DNA from: Rugalucina vietnamica
Lineage: Eukaryota; Mollusca; Bivalvia; Lucinida; Lucinidae
DNA length: 64,000 nucleotides
NCBI GenBank assembly: GCA_964017185.1
Contig: OZ024870.1
Coordinates: 62,412,812 to 62,476,811 of the forward strand
Direction of reading: 5' to 3'
In this document: piece after piece, positions 24,801 to 31,428 of the stretch
Layout: each line of letters starts with the position of its first letter
Numbering within the stretch: position 1 is the stretch's first letter
Program-made: the position numbers and the translations under genes
Notes under the pieces: model-generated
Told to the model about the DNA's origin: nothing
Seen by the model: the letters and a program-made list of their open reading frames with translations, nothing else
Database searches by the model: none

Positions 24801-27800
24801 GTCCGATAATGTAAAAATAAGTTATTTGTTCTCTTCCAATCAGTTGATAAATATTGTTGCCAAAACCTGTAAAGAAATTTTAGATCGACGAAGACGTTTT
24901 TTTATATAAATAATGTATATATGCTTTTAAGCAATTATCGTGTCTCATAACTCTGTCTAGAGTAGCTTGTGTAATTCTTTATATTTTATGTCTATGTATT
25001 TGTATTTCATGTATTACATGAGGTGACACGTTAATAAATCATTGAATTGAATTGAATTGAATTGTATATTGCCCCGGGGTGGGGGCGGATGAGCCCCTGG
25101 TGCCCAATTTTTTTCAGAATCATTAATATTCAGTCCTACTGCTCATTTTCTGCAAGATTTTTCCTTTAAATGACAATTTAACAATTTTTCCTATTCAAAT
25201 GCAAAGGCGACCTATGTTGACCTTGCCGTAAAATAGGTCAAGGTCACCGCAAGGTCATGATTTATATACACATTGTAGTACTTGAGTCATCGATGCTTCA
25301 TGCCAAGTTTGGTTGAAATCGGTCCAGTGGTTCCGGAGAAGAAGATTTTTGAAGGGTTTTTACCATATATGGGCATGGCGGCCATCTTTGTCATGTGACC
25401 TGGATTTTTTATATACACATTGGTTCCCCCTTCCCATAGATGCTTCATGTAAAATTTGGCTTTGATTGGCCAAGCGGTTTCAGAGAAGAAGATCTTTGAA
25501 AATGGTGGACGACGGACGACGGACGGACGACGGACGGACGACGGAGCATGGGTATACTATAAGCTCACCTTGTGAGCCTGACGGCTCAGGTGAGCTAAAA
25601 ATCAAAATGTTTAAAGCAATAAAACATTTTAATGAAAGCAAAGAAATGTAACTGAAATAAAATAAAAATTTTCATCAAAATCAAATGAAACAAAGGAAAA
25701 TCCTTTAGCAGTTGTGCATACCTGTTATGGTCTGGGCCTACCATCTTGTATGTATAGTCTGTCAATATCTTGTTCATCTGCAGGAACTGATGGAGTCGAC
25801 TCTTAGCGTTCTCCAGGGTCCAGTTACCATGGATATCAGCATTGAAATCTACGTCCTCGGACTGAAATATGAGCCTGTGCATGAGAAAACCAACAATTTG
25901 GGTTCTCTGACACAAACCAGTCTGTACACAGAAGCGGGCTAGAAGCTTGAAATTTCAGAGTTAAGATGAAGAGGGACTGTACTATCCATGTAGCGAAAAC
26001 AAAGGCGCAGATTAGCTTCGCAGTGAAAACAAAGGCGCTGATCAGCTTCACAGTTACAGCGAAGCTGATCTGCGCCTTTGTTTCCGCCTATGCAGATTGT
26101 TGGTTATCCCATGCAGTGGCTCATATGAAGGTGGTGACAGGTTCACAGTAGAATTTATAAATGAGCCATGTCATGAGAAAACCAACAATGTGGTTTCTGA
26201 ACAGGCCCGACACAGACCAAGCTGTACAAGCACAGAGGATTTGTATTTAAAGTGAAAGTAGAGGAATTGTACTATCCGTGTAGAGAAAACAAAGGCGCTG
26301 ATCACCTTCGCAGTTACTGCAAAGCTGATCTGCACCTTTGGTTTCGCATATTATGCAGATTGTTGGTTTTCTCATGAGGCGGCTCAAATAATTGCATATT
26401 TTGAGTATGTATGAGCATGATGATATGAGCCCTAATGTTTGACAAAGCCAGATGAAGCCTAGCTACACTGTCATGTGACAGCTCCTATTCTAGAAGTATG
26501 TTTGTTATGAGCTCAGATGTAACATCCCATTAAACCAGTCAACAATTTTTAAGTCATATTGGGAGCTTGGAACTGATGCTAGAACTTTGACAATACCTCT
26601 TCCAACTGTCTTTTCTCTGCTATTCTTTCCATATAGCTGAGTGGGGGTCCTCTCTCGTAGGGGGGCAGCTGTCTCTCAGGCATGTTGCTGAAATCTCCAG
26701 GCCCACCACTTGCACCACCCCCTGAAATGTCAAAGTCTTGATTAGAAATTTATTTCAAATTCTTTGAGATCTTATATACATTTTGTGCATATCACCCTAC
26801 ATGCAGGCCCCCTAGCAGATTCCAAGAAAAATAAAGGTTTTTTATAAAGGCTATTTTTGCCAAAATAAAGGCTCTTTAAGACAGATTTTTGAGAAAATAA
26901 AGAGCATAGTGTGGTCTGCTAACAACACAGTGAAATAGTTTTCAGAGATCAGCAACACCTATTTTCCACTCCAACTCTTTGTGAAATAACCCAGAAGAGT
27001 CCCCCTTTGTAAAAGTATGAGTGAAGCATAAAGCTTAATTAAGCCAGGGGTCTGGGGGCTGGCTTGGCCCCCAGAAGCCAAATACTAAGCTTCAAGTTCC
27101 CTTACAATTCCAGCATTTCCTGATAGCAATATGTAAAACTAGAATTTGTTTTCTATGTGAAAACTGATGTCTCCCCCCTTTCTAAGTGCATGTCCAAAAT
27201 ATGCAAGCAAGAGCTATAGTTCTTGTGCATCACATATCCTGTCATTCTGTTTTATAAGTGTACCAAGTTTCATTGAAATATCTCTTACGGTTTTCAAGTT
27301 ATAGAGCGGGCACGAAATTGTATGGAAAATAATCAAAGGGAAATAACTCCAAAGATATAAAAGCAAGAGTAATGATTCTTGTGCATGACACATCGTCTCA
27401 TCATGCTTTATAAGTGTACCATGTTTCATTGAAAAATCTCTAATGGTTTTTGAGTTATGGAGCAGACACAAAATTGTATGAAAAATAATCAAAGGGAAAT
27501 AACTCCAAAGATATGCAAGCAAGAGTTATGGTTCTTTAGCACGACACATCATCTCATCGTGCTTTATAAGTGTACCAAGTTTCATTGAAATATTTCCTAC
27601 GGTTTTCAAGTTATATAGAGCGGAGATGAAATTGTATGGAAAAATAATCAAAGGGAAATAACTCCAAAGATATGAAAGCAAGAGTTATAATTCTTGTGCA
27701 TGACACTCATCGTGTTTTATAAGTGTACCAAGTTTCACTGAAATTTCTCTTACGGTTTTCAAGTTATAGAGTGGGCACGAAATTATATGGAAAATAATCA

Positions 27801-30800
27801 AAGGGAAATTACTCCAAAGATATGCAAGCAAGAGTTATGGTTCTGGTTCTTTAACACCACACATCATCTCATCGTGCTTTATAAGTGTACCAAGTTTCAT
27901 TGGAATATCTCTTACAGTTTTCGAGTTATAGACCGGACACGAAATTGTATCGAAAATAATCAAAGGGAAATAACTCATAAAATACTCAAGCCAGAGTTAT
28001 GGTTCTTGTGCATGACACATCGTCTGATCATGCTTAATAAGTGTTACAAGTTTTATTGAAAAATCTTAAATGGTATTCAAGTTATAGACCGGACACGAAA
28101 TTGTATCGAAAATAATCAAAGGGAAATAACTCCAAAGATATGAAAGCTAGAATTATGATTATTGTGCATGACACATCGTCTGATCATGCTTAATAAGTGT
28201 ACCAAGTTTTATTGAAAAATCTTAAATGGTTTTCAAGTTATAGACCGGACACGAAATTGTATCGAAAATAATCAAAGGGAATTAACTCCAAAAATACTCA
28301 AGCTAGAGTTATGGTTCTTGTGCATGACACATCGTCTCGTTGTGGTTTACAAGTGTACTAAGTTTCATTGAAAAATCTTTAACGGTTTTCAAGTTATAGA
28401 GCGGACATGATTTGTGACGGACGGACGGACAGACGGACGGACGGACAGACGCACGGGAAAAAACAATATGTCTCCCGACCCTGTCGGGGGAAGACATAAT
28501 AAAGGCTATTTAGTTAAAATTATCACAGAATAAAGGTTTGAGAGAAAAATTATAGGCTTTTTGGTGGATTTTTGAACAAAATAAAGGTTTTAAAGGATTT
28601 CCATTAAAATAAGGTTCCCCTAGGGGCCCTTTACATGAGAAACTGCAACTAAAATCAAAAGACATCTATCAGTAATTGGGGATATATTGATGTAATACCA
28701 AAGTGATCTTCCATTTAGGAATGACAGGCTTTAGAAAACAAACACCAATCCAAAATTCGATAACTTCTGCAGGAATGGATCAGTTTGATCAGGACCTTTT
28801 CTACTTGTCTTTGAGTTCATTTTTGTTTTCTATGAAATTGCTTGACTCAGATCTAACAGAAAACACTCTAAAGAACATTCTACACCTTTTACACTAATAG
28901 AAAAGCTCTTACATCTGAGCCTGAGGTGTAAGGCATAATCTCCACCAAAGCCATGTTTTCTCTGATATCTCCAAAATCAGAGAGACAATACATGTAGTCA
29001 TATCTTACAATCTATTTCAACATCACACCGACATGTATATGACATATGCTATGATGCTAATTGAGGTAAGTTTCTTACCACCGAGTCCGAGTCTCAGGTG
29101 AGGAGCAGCGGCTCCAGGCAAAGCTGCACCCCCTCCAAAGCCGTCATTTTCCCCAATGTCTCCAACTCCACTGGTCTCCATTGCACTAGGCTAGAAAACA
29201 AATAATACATGAGTAATCTTGCTCTTCGTGCATATTGTAAAAAAAGATGTTTTGTGAAGTCCTTTCTATCCCTCTTTTTGTTCCTTGATACGATTTTAAA
29301 TTTGAATTGATCAAGTTCTTTTGTTTGTTTGACTGAATTGATGCTTAACGTTCCAGTCAACAGCAAAGGTCATGTCGGGACATTGCCTCCATTTTACGGG
29401 ACTTTTACCCAAAATGAGGATGTCATGACAACCAACAAGTGCTTAAAATATAACCATCCAACAAAGCCACGAAGGCTTATCTGTATGGATGGTTTGACTT
29501 GAACCACTTTTCCTGGGCAGGCTCAGACCAGAGTGGTTTACCAGTAATCAGATGGTCAGTCAGTAGCGTATAAGCCTATCAAGTTCTGAATCTTCTATTC
29601 TTACTTTACTCCTTACTAACAAGCCTTTTAGCCATCCTCAAGCCTTGGGGTTTACCACATTTAGTCTCTAAAACATGTCAGGCACTCTCAAAGAAGAATA
29701 TGCAGCATGAGAAAATATATGAGGCAATGCATCAGAAAACCAACAATCTGCAAATGTGGAACCAAAGGCTCAGATCGGTTGTGCATTAACTTCACAGGTG
29801 ATCAGAACCTTAGTTTTCATTACACAGATAGTACAATCTCTCTTCTACTTAAATCTGAAACTTCAAGCTTCTAGCCCGATTCTGTGACTGTACAGGCCGG
29901 TTTGTGTCAGACCTGGTCGGAAACACAGATTGCTTATTTTCTAATGCAATGGCTCAAATGATATTTTAAGAATATCATTAGAAGCAACTCAATGTCAGAC
30001 TCTCTGAGTGCAAAGCATAAAGCCATATTGGTTAAATCATGCATTAATTTAATGCAATTTCTTTGTCACCTAATTTTCTTCTTATTTCCAAGTTCACCTA
30101 CCATGGCTGAGGGCACTTCTGACTGTTTGACATGGCCCAGTCTCACTAGATACTGTACAAAGTCTCGTGCACAGTTGGACTGGGCATCCTTCTTGTTGGT
30201 AGAGTTACCCACCCCTACATAGTCAAAACCTTGTACACGAACCTGAAAGATCATATGGACATCAAACGGGGCTTGTCATAGAATGAGCAGCGTCATGAGA
30301 AAACCAACAATTTGCATAGGCGAAAACAAAGATGCAGATCAGCTGCAGTAACTGCACAGTCGATCAGCGCCTTTATTTTCGCTACACGGAAAGTACAATT
30401 CCTCCTACACATATATCCAACATTTCAAGCTTCCAGCCTTTTTTGTGACTGAACAGACCGATTTGTGTCGGACCTGGTCAGAAACCTCGAAGACTGGTTT
30501 TCTCACGTTGCGGCTCAAATGGGGCTTGTCATAAAATAGTTTTGTGTTTCTGTTGAGGTCCGATACAATATAGAACACATTAAAAGCAGATTCTTGAATG
30601 CAAAAACAAAAGTGCAGATCAGGTGCCTTCACCACATATACAACACAACCCTCTACATTCTTAATCTAACATTTCAATGTTCAGTGCAGAAACAGATTTT
30701 TACTGTGAAGCAATATGACCAGTGTCTACAATTAAGCTAAACCAAGCTTTTAAATAATCTCAGAACATTGAAGCCGCATTACTCAAATTCATAGATCTAT

Positions 30801-31297
30801 AGTAAAACCCTTTAGTTGGCAATGAATAAGACTAGGAAAAGTAGAAGACCCTTCAAGACTTATATTGAGCCACATTATGAGAAAACCAACAATCTGCATA
30901 TGCAAAAACAAAGACGCACACAGCAGATCAGCTTCGCGGTAACCGCGAAGCTGTTCAGCACCTTTGTTTTCGCTACACGTATAGTACAATTACTCTTCCT
31001 TCTAAATCCAAAATTTCAAGCTTCTAGCTCTTTTTTGTGCGTGTACAGCTCGGTTTGTGTCGAACCTGTTCGGAAACCACATTGTTGGTTTTCCCACGAG
31101 GCGGCTCTATTCTTAGTGTCCGAACTTTACAGAATCATATTCTACTATACCACAGAGTTGCACAAACAACTTTTTCTTTATTACCTCACACTTGAATCTT
31201 GGCCGATGCTTGGCACCTGTCATTCCATATTCATAGTTTGGTGAGACTTTATTTTTAGCACACCAAGTGTTCAGGAATTGTTTTATATCACCCATCT
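2718..31297 (-). CDS. DHX9: DHX9 / RNA helicase A, 5' half (12 coding exons, gene continues left)
   Basis: DHX9 is a DEAH-box RNA/DNA helicase with two N-terminal dsRNA-binding domains, acting in transcription, RNA processing and, as maleless in flies, dosage compensation. Twelve exons with GT-AG borders and consistent phases encode about 440 residues colinear with human DHX9. dsRBD1 is residues 1-70 (starts [23 protein letters not shown] motif). A Gly/Pro-rich linker is 85-163. dsRBD2 is about 168-250 ([42 protein letters not shown]). The transactivation segment is 325-345 ([14 protein letters not shown], three tryptophans). The Walker A GETGCGKT is 407-414. The remaining helicase, HA2/OB and RGG parts lie beyond the left edge. 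The ATG at 31295 is chosen because it matches the human start exactly. A splice acceptor two bases before it shows the 5' UTR is split by an intron. Introns are full of mobile elements; the largest is 10.4 kb. Confidence 0.96.
3081..3313. mobile_element. Small hAT-like hairpin element (copy 1)
   Basis: Ends are inverted (GAGGTGATGAAACTTTT at left, its degenerate reverse at right). The centre is a palindrome, GTTAAAATGCCAAC / GTTGGCATTTTAAC, near 3144-3176. A second copy at 58403-58628 has the same ends and centre. Non-coding. The hAT label rests on an approximate 8-bp target duplication seen only at the second copy. Confidence 0.55.
3632..3751 (-). CDS. DHX9: DHX9 coding exon 11 (Walker A)
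   Basis: 40 codons, phase 0 at both ends (residues 377-416), starting [15 protein letters not shown] and ending [12 protein letters not shown]. It contains helicase motif I (GETGCGKT), where K and T bind the nucleotide phosphates. The human equivalent is [11 protein letters not shown]. Acceptor CTATAG, donor CAG/GTACGT. A MITE-1 copy begins 30 bases upstream of the acceptor. Confidence 0.97.
3783..3990 (-). repeat. MITE-1 copy, one end missing
   Basis: Minus-orientation MITE-1 from TGAGCCACCTCATGGG through the arm to the central palindrome (CTGATCAGC ... GCTGATCTGC). The distal end is lost after the palindrome, at about 3990. Confidence 0.8.
4203..4262 (-). pseudogene. Decayed tandem duplicate of DHX9 exon 10
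   Basis: Read on the minus strand, this intronic stretch encodes [16 protein letters not shown], against [15 protein letters not shown] in the true exon about 140 bp upstream. The match continues past the exon border into intron sequence (GTAACT against ATAACT), so the duplicated piece included the splice donor. The donor is now AT instead of GT, no acceptor is recognisable, and one codon is inserted. It is a relic of a local exon duplication rather than a usable alternative exon. It lies within the DHX9 intron between exons 10 and 11. Confidence 0.75.
4347..4424 (-). CDS. DHX9: DHX9 coding exon 10
   Basis: 26 codons, phase 0 at both ends (residues 351-376), from [14 protein letters not shown] to HDPDLQK. 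It aligns with human ATPEQISMDLKNEL...HDLQ. It links the transactivation segment to the helicase core. Acceptor TTTCAG, donor AAG/GTAACT. Confidence 0.94.
4506..4733 (+). repeat. MITE-1 copy
   Basis: Full-length copy with degraded ends (TGAGTCACCGCATGAG ... TTTTCTCAAGCAAAGGCTCA) and a shortened central palindrome. It lies about 80 bases upstream of DHX9 exon 10 in gene direction. Confidence 0.8.
4863..5098 (+). repeat. MITE-1 copy with near-perfect central palindrome
   Basis: 236 bp from TGAGCCGCGTCATGAG to GTCGCGGCTCA. The core at about 4898-4964 is an almost perfect palindrome of some 66 bases centred on CGCGGTAACCGCG, with arms reading GCGAAAACAAAGGCGC. This is the best-preserved core in the window. 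Confidence 0.9.
5106..5336 (-). repeat. MITE-1 copy
   Basis: Minus-orientation copy next to the previous one, eight bases away. TGAGCCACGTCATGAC start, AGCAGCTCA end, core partly deleted. Confidence 0.8.
5538..5684 (-). CDS. DHX9: DHX9 coding exon 9 (transactivation segment)
   Basis: 49 codons, phase 0 at both ends (residues 302-350), from [15 protein letters not shown] to NIDEGPLAM. It contains [14 protein letters not shown] with tryptophans at 328, 335 and 338. In human RHA the equivalent segment is the minimal transactivation domain, which contacts RNA polymerase II through these tryptophans. The acceptor chosen is GGTCAG before GCAGTC, because the alternative CCCACAG eleven bases upstream would break the phase. 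Donor ATG/GTAAGT. Confidence 0.95.
6863..7025 (+). repeat. SINE-S1 fragment, 3' part missing
   Basis: Matches the reverse complement of the S1 repeats at 10183 and 29320 (GACCATCTGATTAC, CCCAGGAAAAGTGGTT, TTATATTTTAAGCAC) but stops before the shared 3' tail. Confidence 0.65.
7075..7540. repeat. Degenerate TACG-rich array with inverted parts
   Basis: CpG-rich stretch built from variants of CGTATCTACGG, GTACATACG and ATACGCCACACATACG on both strands; for example 7256-7325 is partly the inverse of 7370-7425. A related shorter patch is at 7930-8030, and traces occur at 12180-12300. No protein or known family is recognised. Confidence 0.6.
7742..7762 (+). repeat. C-rich low-complexity tract
   Basis: Short C-rich run (CCGCACCCCC type) inside the 8.7-kb element. 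Confidence 0.7.
9241..9284 (+). repeat. (TTTA)n microsatellite
   Basis: About eleven TTTA units, directly left of the fold-back element that starts at about 9286. Confidence 0.9.
9286..12040. mobile_element. Fold-back element with tandem-repeat ends
   Basis: The left end has three to four tandem units of about 43 bp containing GGCTATTACCAGTCAACTG (9290-9430). The right end (about 11860-12040) has four units in the opposite orientation (CAGTTGACTGGTAATAGCC). The innermost units on both sides carry the variant GGCTATTTACAGTC. The interior holds a SINE-S1 and no open frame. It sits inside the 8.7-kb element. Confidence 0.65.
10183..10400 (-). repeat. SINE-S1 copy
   Basis: About 220 bp similar to 29320-29577. 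On the minus strand it reads from GACCATCTGATTACG through CCCAGGAAAAGTGG to the tail GTTGACTGGGACTTTAAGC. No tRNA-like head is evident in this copy. Confidence 0.65.
12290..12730 (+). repeat. Direct duplication of a 140-bp segment
   Basis: 12290-12428 and 12592-12730 are nearly identical (CACCCTGATAGTGTTCC, GGAATAACCAGTAGTTG), offset about 302 bp. The intervening GC-rich sequence has related phrases (GGATTATGACGGT). No function recognised. Confidence 0.8.
12796..12828 (+). repeat. 33-base C homopolymer
   Basis: Uninterrupted run of 33 C. Its exact length is likely unreliable in an assembly. Confidence 0.9.
12830..13477. other. Interior of the 8.7-kb element, nothing recognised
   Basis: AT-rich sequence without a convincing open frame, repeat or RNA on either strand. 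The same holds for about 8050-9230 and 13670-14710, apart from small low-complexity tracts. Confidence 0.5.
13478..13662 (+). repeat. Repeat G copy 1
   Basis: About 185 bp with GTAGGCAATGATCAGGAAA, CAATCAGAAAGA and GGTGGCCACTCA. Other copies are at 52294-52470 (+) and 62035-62208 (-). Ends and mechanism unclear. Confidence 0.6.
16061..16150 (-). CDS. DHX9: DHX9 coding exon 8
   Basis: 30 codons, phase 0 at both ends (residues 272-301), [16 protein letters not shown] to WGIQPNVP. It matches the human stretch VEPYKVNLSQDLEHQL after dsRBD2. Acceptor TTTCAG, donor CCT/GTAAGA. The intron that follows is 10.4 kb, nearly all nested mobile elements. Confidence 0.94.
16573..16782 (-). repeat. MITE-1 copy touching the DHX9 exon 7 donor
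   Basis: Degraded MITE-1 whose right end (CACGACACGGCTCA) stops at 16781-16782. The exon 7 donor reads GTATGAGCC on the minus strand, so bases from about +3 of the intron are the MITE end itself. Confidence 0.75.
16785..16921 (-). CDS. DHX9: DHX9 coding exon 7 (dsRBD2 end)
   Basis: 137 bp: two bases completing a Tyr codon, then 45 codons (residues 227-271), [14 protein letters not shown] to IKKKEGDK. It contains the dsRBD2 C-terminal helix ([15 protein letters not shown]). The acceptor CTCTAG is preferred because LGQYISAREHG then matches human LGRRIFAREHG in length. A second acceptor (ATCTCAG, exon start 16912) nine bases on is also in frame and would give LGQSREHG. Donor AAG/GTATGA. Confidence 0.94.
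17136..18606 (+). mobile_element. Family C Helentron-like element (C1)
   Basis: 5' end ACCAGAGGACCAATGGTCCT (hairpin GGACC/GGTCC) followed by GCTCACCTGAG. The core has about three units of 450 bp (GGCCATCTTGGTCATGTGAC near 17510, 17960 and 18406). A GACG tract and the 3' hairpin at 18568-18604 follow, with arms AAGCTCACCT and AGGTGAGCT matching the 5' motif. Long open frames across the units are repeat artefacts. Confidence 0.75.
18775..18885. repeat. 110-bp hairpin MITE
   Basis: Inverted ends CCAACACTCCCAATAGTGCAG and CTGCACTCTTGGGAGTGTTGG enclose about 70 bases. It ends 8 bases from the Tc1-like element. Confidence 0.7.
18894..19743. mobile_element. 850-bp Tc1/mariner-type non-autonomous element with GC-rich ends
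   Basis: TIRs of about 40 bp begin CAGTACAGTCC at left and end GGACTGTACTG at right, flanked by TA on each side (18892-18893 and 19744-19745). The inner parts of the TIR are rich in CCGCCCACCC. TA duplication and CAGT ends suit Tc1/mariner. No transposase frame is present. Confidence 0.75.
20114..20160 (-). CDS. DHX9: DHX9 coding exon 6 (dsRBD2 middle, 47 bp)
   Basis: One base completing an Arg codon, 15 codons, then one base (residues 210-226). It reads [15 protein letters not shown], against human SFIAEMTIYIKQLGR. Acceptor TTACAG, donor CAAT/GTAAGT. MITE-1 begins 19 bases upstream of the acceptor. The exon was found by phase and homology; it is too short to stand out otherwise. Confidence 0.93.
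20181..20416 (-). repeat. MITE-1 copy
   Basis: Full-length copy, TAAGCCACCTCGTGGG to CATGAGGCGGCTCA, in the upstream intron of DHX9 exon 6. Confidence 0.85.
20462..20652 (+). repeat. MITE-1 copy, shortened
   Basis: Starts TGAGCCGCCGCATGAG. The central palindrome (CAGCTGATCAGCGCC) is kept; the right arm is shortened and its end degraded. Confidence 0.75.
20655..22555. other. DHX9 intron sequence, nothing recognised
   Basis: AT-rich, apparently single-copy sequence within the window. A weak tRNA-like string near 22430-22475 may be a very old SINE. No exon, RNA or TIR was recognised. Confidence 0.5.
23587..25064 (+). mobile_element. 5'-truncated LINE, split by a family D element
   Basis: The first piece (23587-23712) reads in frame as reverse-transcriptase C-terminal sequence ([24 protein letters not shown]). 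After the D1 insert it resumes with [20 protein letters not shown] and continues to a zinc motif [18 protein letters not shown], typical of the C-terminus of LINE ORF2, ending at the stop near 24909. The 3' end is a (TTGAA)n run at 25040-25064. It differs from the LINE at 41513, whose motif is CKLC...HFISEC. Confidence 0.75.
23713..24453 (+). mobile_element. Family D Helentron-like (pearl-like) element (D1)
   Basis: 5' GAACTCCGCGGAG then TATCGCACCTGC. The core has four units of about 146 bp (CAAGGTTTCAGACTCGCAGC near 23837, 23979, 24126 and 24298). An ACGG tract (24360-24407) and the 3' hairpin at 24423-24452 (TATCGCACCCTGCT / AGCAGGTGCGATA) follow. The 5' motif is the reverse complement of the 3' arm. 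It is inserted in the LINE fragment. Confidence 0.75.
25722..25861 (-). CDS. DHX9: DHX9 coding exon 5 (dsRBD2 start)
   Basis: 46 codons plus two bases (residues 164-209), [14 protein letters not shown] to KMVGPDHN. The match to human [16 protein letters not shown] and VGPDHNR is close. This is the first helix and strands of dsRBD2. Acceptor TTTCAG, donor ACAG/GTATGC. A MITE-1 begins 8 bases upstream of the acceptor and supplies most of the polypyrimidine region. Confidence 0.96.
25870..26124 (-). repeat. MITE-1 copy touching the DHX9 exon 5 acceptor
   Basis: TGAGCCTGTGCATGAG to GCAGTGGCTCA. The core is slightly enlarged by a local duplication (GCGAAAACAAAGGCGC and GTGAAAACAAAGGCGC in a row). 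Confidence 0.8.
26162..26386 (-). repeat. MITE-1 copy
   Basis: TGAGCCATGTCATGAG to CATGAGGCGGCTCA, full-length, about 40 bases from the previous copy. Confidence 0.85.
26597..26721 (-). CDS. DHX9: DHX9 coding exon 4 (linker)
   Basis: Two bases completing a Gly codon, then 41 codons (residues 122-163), [15 protein letters not shown] to [10 protein letters not shown]. This linker between the two dsRBDs is poorly conserved; the GASG start and the downstream phase support it. Acceptor TTTCAG, donor GAG/GTATTG. Confidence 0.9.
26806..28632. mobile_element. TIR-like element containing family B insertion B1
   Basis: Left end GGCCCCCTAGCAG with AAAAATAAAGG behind it; right end CCTAGGGGCCC with AATAAAGG-rich sequence in inverse order before it. 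The B1 element accounts for 27138-28498. Ends are imperfect, so borders are approximate. Confidence 0.45.
27138..28498 (+). mobile_element. Family B Helentron-like element (B1)
   Basis: Starts ACTAGAATTTG, then GATGTCTCCCCC. Seven to eight units of about 155 bp follow (CAAAGGGAAATAACTCC near 27336, 27491, 27648, 27799, 27960, 28118 and 28274). An ACGG tract (28417-28455) and the 3' hairpin at 28467-28498 (TATGTCTCCCGAC / GTCGGGGGAAGACATA) end it. Confidence 0.75.
29079..29190 (-). CDS. DHX9: DHX9 coding exon 3 (Gly/Ala linker)
   Basis: 37 codons plus one base (residues 85-121), [15 protein letters not shown] to [11 protein letters not shown]. Human has a similar linker ending PLPPHLALKA. The phase fits only a phase-0 join from exon 2. 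Acceptor TTCTAG, donor GTG/GTAAGA. Confidence 0.9.
29320..29577 (-). repeat. SINE-S1, complete, 10-bp target duplication
   Basis: Flanked by ATCAAGTTCT at 29310-29319 and 29578-29587. On the minus strand it runs from GGCTTATACGC through GACCATCTGATTAC and CCCAGGAAAAGTGG to GTTGACTGGAACGTTAAGC and an AAACAAACAAA tail. Confidence 0.85.
29720..29956 (+). repeat. MITE-1 copy, diverged
   Basis: TGAGGCAATGCATCAG to AATGCAATGGCTCA, core degraded. Confidence 0.75.
30102..30242 (-). CDS. DHX9: DHX9 coding exon 2 (dsRBD1 end)
   Basis: 47 codons, phase 0 at both ends (residues 38-84), [18 protein letters not shown] to SEVPSAM. It holds [12 protein letters not shown], identical to human, and the dsRBD1 C-terminal helix ([12 protein letters not shown]). 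Acceptor TTTCAG, donor ATG/GTAGGT; the nearby GTAG/GTGAAC site would break the frame with exon 3. Confidence 0.96.
30284..30516 (+). repeat. MITE-1 copy
   Basis: TGAGCAGCGTCATGAG to CACGTTGCGGCTCA, about 40 bases upstream of the DHX9 exon 2 acceptor. Confidence 0.85.
30866..31108 (+). repeat. MITE-1 copy
   Basis: TGAGCCACATTATGAG to CACGAGGCGGCTCT with a well-preserved central palindrome (CGCGGTAACCGCG). About 75 bases downstream of the exon 1 donor. Confidence 0.85.
31185..31297 (-). CDS. DHX9: DHX9 first coding exon (dsRBD1 start)
   Basis: Two untranslated bases (AG) and 37 codons, [16 protein letters not shown] to RPRFKCE. Human begins MGDVKNFLYAWCGKRK, so the start codon at 31295-31293 is secure. 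Acceptor ACATTTCAG, donor GAG/GTAATA. Because the acceptor sits directly before the ATG, the 5' UTR must lie mainly in another exon, as in the human gene. Confidence 0.96.
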
Positions 31298-31428
31298 CTG
31301 AAATGTAGAATTCAACATAAAATATAATGTTTGCATTTTGCACAAGTTATTGTTTCCTAATTTATCTACTGACACTGCAACATCATCTTGTGAACTTTTT
31401 GTGCAGGAAGTAATAATTTATAATGAAT

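Larger units (their letters stand above)
22561..25597 (+). mobile_element. Family C element (C2), interrupted by a LINE fragment
   Basis: 5' CCAGAGGACCAATGGTCC at 22561, two to three core units, interruption from about 23587 to 25064, then the last unit, a GACG tract and the 3' hairpin at 25560-25597 (AAGCTCACCT ... AGGTGAGCT). Confidence 0.75.
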
